Below, piece by piece: positions 7,744 through 12,183 of a DNA stretch of 12,183 nucleotides; position 1 is the stretch's first letter, and each line of letters opens with the position of its first letter. A program made the position numbers and the translations under genes. The notes under the pieces are model-generated. The model did no database searches. It worked only from the letters and a program-made list of their open reading frames with translations, and was not told where the DNA came from. Where the stretch lies: NCBI GenBank assembly GCA_017618935.1, contig JAFZTG010000027.1, positions 1-12,183 of the forward strand, read 5' to 3'. Source of the stretch: Bacteroidales bacterium. Lineage in GTDB: Bacteria > Bacteroidota > Bacteroidia > Bacteroidales > UBA1715.

Positions 7744-10176
7744 ATGCAACTAAAAAATCTCTCTTTATCAGCTCTCCTAAGTGTATTTATGACACTTTCG
7801 ACGTTTGCACAAGACATTAGTACAAATTTTATAAATCATAAAGGACAAGATTTATTCCTCAGCGGAATAAATGTTGCATGGATAAATTATGGTAACGATT
7901 TGACTGGTTTTGACAAACAAAAATGGACTACGATGTGCGAAGAGGTATCTGAAGCAGGAGGAAACTCCCTTCGCTGGTGGATTCACGTTGATGGCCGAAG
8001 CACCCCTACATACGATCCTACCACGCTCCTTGTAACAGGTATGCCCGAATCGGCATTAAACAATCTTGAACTTGCACTCGACATTGCCGCAGAACACGGT
8101 TTGGTCGTCAGTCTTTGTCTGTGGGCTCACGGAATGCTTGCATATACTGATTCTGGAGATCAAAGTTCGGCGACTGGAAACGCCCGTCGTGCAAAAAACA
8201 AAAAAATATTGACCGACGAGGAAGGAACAATGGCATACATTAATAATGCTCTTATTCCTATGGTAAATAGGGTAAAAAATCACACGGCCATTCTTTGCTG
8301 GGAAATCTTTAACGAACCGGAAGGTATGACCGACGTTGCCAATTGGAGTGAATATGAGCACATTGACATTTCGTACATTCAAAAGTTTGTAAATCTCTGT
8401 GCCGGAGCAATTCACAGAACTGATCCAAACGCCAAAGTTTCTAATGGTAGTTGGGCGGCACCTGCATTAATCGGCAATAAAGATGGTAACAACTATTACA
8501 CCAATGAAAAATTGATTGCACAAGGTGGTGACGAGGATGGTTACCTTGATTTTTATATGTTTCACTACTATCCGACAAATCATGGTAAATCATATTCTCC
8601 TTTTCATCAGACGTTCGAATATTTTGAAGGATATGGTGTGGACAAAAAATTAATTATTGGTGAATTTCCTGCTCGTGGTATCCTAAAATCGTCGGGCTGG
8701 CTTCTTCCCAATACTGCTCAAAAAACTACCGAAGAAGCAATGCTCTGGTTATATCAGAACGGTTACTCTGGTGGTTGGGGATGGACATACAGCAACCACG
8801 ACGGGAACGGAGGTTTGGACGATATGAAAGCCGCCATGACAAAATTAAAGACTCTGTACCCTGAACATATTATTGTACAACACGACGAAAATTTCAACTA
8901 CATTCCTCACGCAAAAAATAAAATTCCTGATACGGCGATTTTCACAAATTCTGCAAAAATCTCAAAATATGTAAATGTGAACGATTTCTTCGAAGACGAT
9001 GCAAATGATGTTTTAACCTTCACTTTTACTTCTGACGACCAGATTCTTTCTGTTGAACTTGACGAAGATGGTTACATCAGTTTCTCCCCCGTTGCTACAT
9101 CAACAGACTACGCAACAATTACAATCACGGCAACCGACAAAGGTGGCAAACAAGCATCAACAAGTTTCTTCGTTCTTGTAAGAGATGACGATTTCAGTTC
9201 CGATAACAAACTGCTTAACGCATTTGTCTTCTATTCAAGCATGGAAGACGAAGAATACCAGCCATTCTATGTTAATGATGGTGATGAATCCACCCGTTGG
9301 AGCTCATTATATACCGATGACGAATTCATTATGTTTGACATGTTTCAAGAAGAAACCATCCAACGAATTGTTCTCAATTGGGAATGGACCGGCGAAAAAG
9401 GTGCATACGCACAAGCATACAACATAGCCGTCTCAAACGACAAACAAATGTGGGACACGGTCTTTTCAGTGAAAAAAGGACAATCTATCCAAAGTAACAT
9501 TATTCTTGACAATCCTGTGACGTGTCGTTATTTGAAAATCACATTTACCGAACGTGCAACTGCGTGGGGATATTCGCTTACCGAAGTGGAGGCCTTCGCC
9601 GAAATCAATGAGAATCACAACGTTCAGGCAGCAGCCAAAACACAATTATACCAGGCATGCTACGCAAACGAACCATTCTCATACCAAAAGAATTTGAGGA
9701 CACTGTTCAAAGACGCCGACAATGATGTTTTGACTTTCAGTATGTCGGACAACACGCCAAGTTGGTTGCAGTTCGACCCCAAATTACTTACATTGACGGG
9801 AACTCCGCAACTAAGCGACACGGGCGTGGTTATTTTCAATATCATAGCAAAAGATTATGCTCAAACAAGTGCCTCACGCGAATTTAAGATAAAGGTGCTT
9901 CCGCCTAACAATGTTGCAATCGTCACTATCGAAAATCCTGTCGTTATTTTTCCGAATCCATGCGTGATTGATTCCTTCACGGTAACAATCTCAAATATCG
10001 AAGGAAAGGCATTGGCATCGTTTACCAACGCCGACGGCAAACTTGCGGCAATCAAATACATCACGTTCCAACATGGTCAGGCAACGTGCCTAACCGACGG
10101 ACTTGCGCAAGGCGTATATGGCATAACTATCCGTGTGAATGGTGAAACCTATAAATCAAAAGTCGTAATACAATAA
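7744..10176 (+). CDS. Secreted modular GH5 glycoside hydrolase with T9SS sorting domain (beta-mannanase/cellulase-like)
   Basis: The 810-residue product starts with a Sec signal peptide (residues 1-22, ending TFAQ). Residues about 25-375 form a GH5-type TIM barrel: NSLRWW at 74-79, CWEIFNEPEG at 185-194 with acid/base E191, HYY at 274-276, and IIGEFP at 304-309 with nucleophile E307. Downstream lie a cadherin-like Ig fold (about 395-480), an F5/8-type-C (discoidin/CBM32-like) domain (about 485-620; DGDESTRWSS near its start, RYLKI and TEVEAFAE at its end), a He_PIG-like Ig domain (about 635-718; PSWLQFD, LTLTGTP) and a T9SS C-terminal domain. GH5 enzymes cleave beta-1,4-linked glucans, mannans and related glycans by a retaining mechanism. 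Beta-mannan is a guess from context. It is the first gene of the operon, and its stop overlaps the next start by one base. Antisense frames inside it are not credible genes. Confidence 0.92.
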   Translation: MQLKNLSLSALLSVFMTLSTFAQDISTNFINHKGQDLFLSGINVAWINYGNDLTGFDKQKWTTMCEEVSEAGGNSLRWWIHVDGRSTPTYDPTTLLVTGMPESALNNLELALDIAAEHGLVVSLCLWAHGMLAYTDSGDQSSATGNARRAKNKKILTDEEGTMAYINNALIPMVNRVKNHTAILCWEIFNEPEGMTDVANWSEYEHIDISYIQKFVNLCAGAIHRTDPNAKVSNGSWAAPALIGNKDGNNYYTNEKLIAQGGDEDGYLDFYMFHYYPTNHGKSYSPFHQTFEYFEGYGVDKKLIIGEFPARGILKSSGWLLPNTAQKTTEEAMLWLYQNGYSGGWGWTYSNHDGNGGLDDMKAAMTKLKTLYPEHIIVQHDENFNYIPHAKNKIPDTAIFTNSAKISKYVNVNDFFEDDANDVLTFTFTSDDQILSVELDEDGYISFSPVATSTDYATITITATDKGGKQASTSFFVLVRDDDFSSDNKLLNAFVFYSSMEDEEYQPFYVNDGDESTRWSSLYTDDEFIMFDMFQEETIQRIVLNWEWTGEKGAYAQAYNIAVSNDKQMWDTVFSVKKGQSIQSNIILDNPVTCRYLKITFTERATAWGYSLTEVEAFAEINENHNVQAAAKTQLYQACYANEPFSYQKNLRTLFKDADNDVLTFSMSDNTPSWLQFDPKLLTLTGTPQLSDTGVVIFNIIAKDYAQTSASREFKIKVLPPNNVAIVTIENPVVIFPNPCVIDSFTVTISNIEGKALASFTNADGKLAAIKYITFQHGQATCLTDGLAQGVYGITIRVNGETYKSKVVIQ
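9934..10173 (+). other. Type IX secretion C-terminal sorting domain of the modular GH5
   Basis: The last 80 residues match the type A T9SS sorting domain pattern: a FPNPC entry (residues 736-740), a DSFTVTISNIEGK strand pair, a GLAQGVYGI turn (786-794) and a lysine-containing end, YKSKVVIQ. In Bacteroidota this region directs a protein through the outer membrane by the Por/T9SS machinery and is usually removed on export, often with the protein then anchored to the cell surface. It places this enzyme outside the cell, unlike the second GH5. Confidence 0.82.
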
Positions 10177-11243
10177 TGAAACGACTTACCCTATTAGCAT
10201 TCTCTATTTTTCTCTGCTGTTCTCTTTTTGCACAGCAGAGAATTTCTATTGTCGGAAATAAATTTATGTTGCACGACAAAGAATTCTTTCTCATAGGAAC
10301 TAACACGCCGTGGGACAACTGGAATGACTTTGGGGGCAACTACAACGGACAATTTTGGGAAGATGAATTTGCCCGACTCGAAAAATGTGGCATAAACAGT
10401 TCTCGTATCTGGATTAGTTGCGATGCCGCAGGACAACCGTTTGTGGACAAGGAAGGATATCCGCACCCTGCTTCGCAACAATTTTGGGACAACATGGACG
10501 ATATGCTCGCCAAAGCCCGTAAACACGGCATCTACATTATGGCAACAACCATGTCGTTCGACCATCTCGACAATACAAAACCTGCCTCGGAAAACTGGAT
10601 GGCACTCCTCTCGTGCACGCAAAAAGTAAAACAATATTGCGACACGTTTTTGATTCCTCTTTGCGAACGATACAAAGACAATCCCTACTTTTTTGCAATA
10701 GACTTGTGCAACGAACCTGAATGGATGCACGAACACAAGAAATATGGCAGTCTTGAATGGGATTATATGCAGATGTTCATTGGAATGTGCGCCGCCGCCA
10801 TCCACGAAAGCAAATCGCCCATTCCCGTAACCGTAGGTAGCGCGTCGGTTAAATGGAGTTGCGACAAAATTGACGGCAACAAATGGAGCGATGCGATTTT
10901 ACAGGATATGACGATGAATCCCCTCGCCTATCTCGATTTTTGGCAGATACATTATTATGAATGGACAAATCAGTTTGACAATCCTTTCCACCAAAATCCT
11001 GAATTCTGGGGCTTGAACGACAAACCATGCGTTATTGGCGAAACGCCGGCAAACAACGAAATATACGGTTTTCCAATTTCATACGAAGAAATATATTCTC
11101 TTCCCTACTCATTGGGCTATGCGGGCGTTTATCCGTGGACATCCAATGGCGCAGGAACGGGTAATTTCGGAACAATCAAGAATTTTGGCTCTGCCACAAA
11201 AAAAATATCTCAACAAATAAATAACTCTAAATCAAAGAAATAA
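10176..11243 (+). CDS. Single-domain GH5-like glycoside hydrolase, probably periplasmic
   Basis: The 355-residue product has a signal peptide (about residues 1-20, ending SLFAQ) and a single catalytic barrel with no accessory domains. Landmarks are GTNTPWDNW at 41-49, SSRIWIS at 75-81, DLCNEPEW at 176-183 with acid/base E180, IHYYEW at 258-263, and VIGETP at 286-291 with nucleophile E289. A final conserved-type Trp is at 321. This is the retaining-GH5 layout, but the sequence is clearly diverged from the preceding enzyme, so it is not a simple duplicate and may act on a different chain length. The two cysteines near the signal peptide end (C14, C15) do not form a normal lipobox. There is no T9SS sorting domain, so periplasmic trimming of oligosaccharides is the likely role. 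The start overlaps the upstream stop as TAATG, supporting this ATG and coupled translation. Confidence 0.88.
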   Translation: MKRLTLLAFSIFLCCSLFAQQRISIVGNKFMLHDKEFFLIGTNTPWDNWNDFGGNYNGQFWEDEFARLEKCGINSSRIWISCDAAGQPFVDKEGYPHPASQQFWDNMDDMLAKARKHGIYIMATTMSFDHLDNTKPASENWMALLSCTQKVKQYCDTFLIPLCERYKDNPYFFAIDLCNEPEWMHEHKKYGSLEWDYMQMFIGMCAAAIHESKSPIPVTVGSASVKWSCDKIDGNKWSDAILQDMTMNPLAYLDFWQIHYYEWTNQFDNPFHQNPEFWGLNDKPCVIGETPANNEIYGFPISYEEIYSLPYSLGYAGVYPWTSNGAGTGNFGTIKNFGSATKKISQQINNSKSKK

Positions 11244-12183
11244 TGGACTTTCAAAACGACGGTAAACTTTCTTTCAAAGAAAAATTCTGCTACGGATTCG
11301 GCGACCTTGCCTCTTGTCTGTATTGGCAAACATTTATGTTGTATTTCACATACTTCTACACCGACATTTTCCTGCTTCCTGCCGGAATTGCGGCGACAAT
11401 GTTCCTCATCACCCGAATCTTCGATGGCGTGAATGACCCCATCATGGGTATGATTGCCGACAGAACGGAAACGAAATGGGGAAAATTCCGTCCGTATTTG
11501 CTCTGGTTCTGCGTTCCGCTCGGCATTGCAGGATTCCTTACGTTCACCACGCCTGACTTCGGTTTGACGGGGAAAACCGTATGGGCATACATCACGTTCT
11601 TCTTGGTGATGATTATCTACACGATTATCAACATCCCCTACACTTCGTTGCTTGGCGTGATTTCGCCGAACTCCAACGAACGTACGAGCGTGTCGTCAAT
11701 CAAGTTCATTTTCGCATTTGCCGCGGGAATCATTATTTCTGCCACATTATTGCCAACAACTCAAAAACTGGGCGAAAACAACGATTCGGTCATTCGTGCC
11801 GAAGTTGTGGGAAACACCCTCGTCATCCACGAACAAGAATCGCAAGGTCTTGTAGATATGACAATTACTGCAAACAATATACAAAAAGACATTGCCATTA
11901 CCATACTCCATCAAAACGACAACACAACCTCCGACACCATTTATAATACGGCATCGGGAATGGTTGTAAAATTGCACAAAGGTTTTGGGACGAAGGAAAT
12001 TGATGGCAGTGAAATACTTACTGGCAGTAAGATTTATGAAAACGAAAATAGTATTTCAATTAGCAAAATTTCGGTTCCTGCCAAAGGTTGGTCTCGTTTT
12101 TATTTGATTATAGGTGTGTTTGCCATACTCTTCTTTTTCATCACATTCAAAGGCACAAAAGAACGTGTGAATCCGCCAAAGAA
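11243..12183 (+). CDS. MelB-like (GPH family) sugar/cation symporter, 3' end outside the window
   Basis: The frame is open from ATG 11243 to the edge (313 codons). The N-terminal half is unmistakably of the glycoside-pentoside-hexuronide:cation symporter family: YGFGDL at 17-22, FYTDIF at 38-43, RIFDGVNDPIMG at 58-69, KWGKFRPYLLW at 78-88 and INIPYTSLLG at 129-138. D61 and D65 fit the helix-2 aspartates of the MelB sodium site. Helices 1-5 end near residue 171. About 110 hydrophilic, strand-rich residues follow before the next helix (about 285-301), where MelB has only a short loop. It probably imports small sugars released by the two GH5 enzymes into the cytoplasm. The TAATG overlap with the upstream gene indicates one operon. 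The substrate is not determinable from what is visible. Confidence 0.92.
   Translation, partial: MDFQNDGKLSFKEKFCYGFGDLASCLYWQTFMLYFTYFYTDIFLLPAGIAATMFLITRIFDGVNDPIMGMIADRTETKWGKFRPYLLWFCVPLGIAGFLTFTTPDFGLTGKTVWAYITFFLVMIIYTIINIPYTSLLGVISPNSNERTSVSSIKFIFAFAAGIIISATLLPTTQKLGENNDSVIRAEVVGNTLVIHEQESQGLVDMTITANNIQKDIAITILHQNDNTTSDTIYNTASGMVVKLHKGFGTKEIDGSEILTGSKIYENENSISISKISVPAKGWSRFYLIIGVFAILFFFITFKGTKERVNPPK
11756..12088 (+). other. Extracytoplasmic insertion between helices 5 and 6 of the symporter
   Basis: Residues about 172-282 of the symporter separate the helix-5 end (SATLLPTT) from the amphipathic start of helix 6 (KGWSRFYLII). They contain no hydrophobic segment long enough to span a membrane. 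The alternating pattern (VVGNTLVIHE, VDMTITANN, DIAITILHQN, SISISKISVP) suggests beta strands. By GPH topology the helix 5-6 loop faces the periplasm. The reading frame continues cleanly on both sides, so this is not a frameshift artefact. Confidence 0.75.

Noticed and set aside
7605..7817. A 70-codon minus-strand frame crossing the intergenic region into the first GH5
   Set aside because: It overlaps the signal-peptide coding region of the GH5 and the candidate promoters, and its composition simply reflects AT-rich DNA.
8056..8415. A 119-codon minus-strand frame inside the first GH5
   Set aside because: It is antisense to the GH5 catalytic barrel and has no supporting motif.
10176..10235. 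Possible lipoprotein signal on the second GH5 because of C14 and C15
   Set aside because: The residues before the cysteines (IFL) do not fit a lipobox, and a normal signal peptidase I site follows at SLFAQ.
10194..10805. A 203-codon minus-strand open frame
   Set aside because: It is antisense to the second GH5 gene, whose catalytic motifs are clear. The antisense product has no recognisable family features.
11756..12088. Frameshift or chimeric join inside the symporter gene
   Set aside because: The reading frame is continuous and the family pattern resumes in the same frame after the insert, so a true in-frame insertion is the simpler reading.

Overview
The window looks like a fibre-degrading member of the Bacteroidota, probably an order-Bacteroidales gut or rumen type. 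Four things point there: a C-terminal type IX secretion (T9SS) sorting domain on a secreted glycoside hydrolase; TAnnTTTG-like -7 promoter elements with only weak ribosome-binding sites; AT-rich DNA; and a giant CotH / lamin-tail / Ig-like surface protein of the kind common in that phylum. The species cannot be named from the sequence.

Layout. Positions 1-7469 are one uninterrupted minus-strand reading frame. It starts at 7469 and runs off the left edge, giving at least 2489 codons. The protein has a signal peptide, a lamin-tail domain (LTD), a chitobiase-C-like domain, a CotH-family kinase domain, an InlB-B-like repeat, three more LTDs, cadherin-like sandwiches alternating with two carbohydrate-binding-module-like domains, and a long Big_2 (bacterial Ig-like) array that continues past the edge. 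Positions 7470-7743 are a 274-bp AT-rich divergent intergenic region with a candidate promoter for each side. From 7744 rightwards there is a plus-strand operon of three genes: an 810-residue modular GH5 enzyme ending in a T9SS sorting domain, a 355-residue single-domain GH5 enzyme, and the first 313 codons of a MelB-like (GPH family) sugar/cation symporter cut by the right edge. Both gene junctions are one-base TAATG overlaps, so translation is probably coupled.

How the parts may work together (inference). The T9SS-delivered GH5 would cut a beta-linked polysaccharide at the cell surface. The second GH5, with only a Sec signal peptide and no sorting domain, would trim oligosaccharides in the periplasm. 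The symporter would import the small sugars across the inner membrane. Beta-mannan is a plausible substrate because GH5 enzymes and GPH symporters occur together in Bacteroidota mannan loci, but no substrate-specific residue was identified. The divergent giant protein could be a surface adhesin or scaffold carrying an extracellular kinase domain.

Points most worth a second look: a roughly 100-residue extracytoplasmic insertion between helices 5 and 6 of the symporter; a block of three Big_2 repeats with a strictly periodic three-cysteine pattern; two unassigned jelly-roll-like domains in the giant protein; and the head-to-head pairing of a CotH surface protein with a glycan-use operon. No RNA genes, CRISPR array, insertion sequences or clear terminators were seen.
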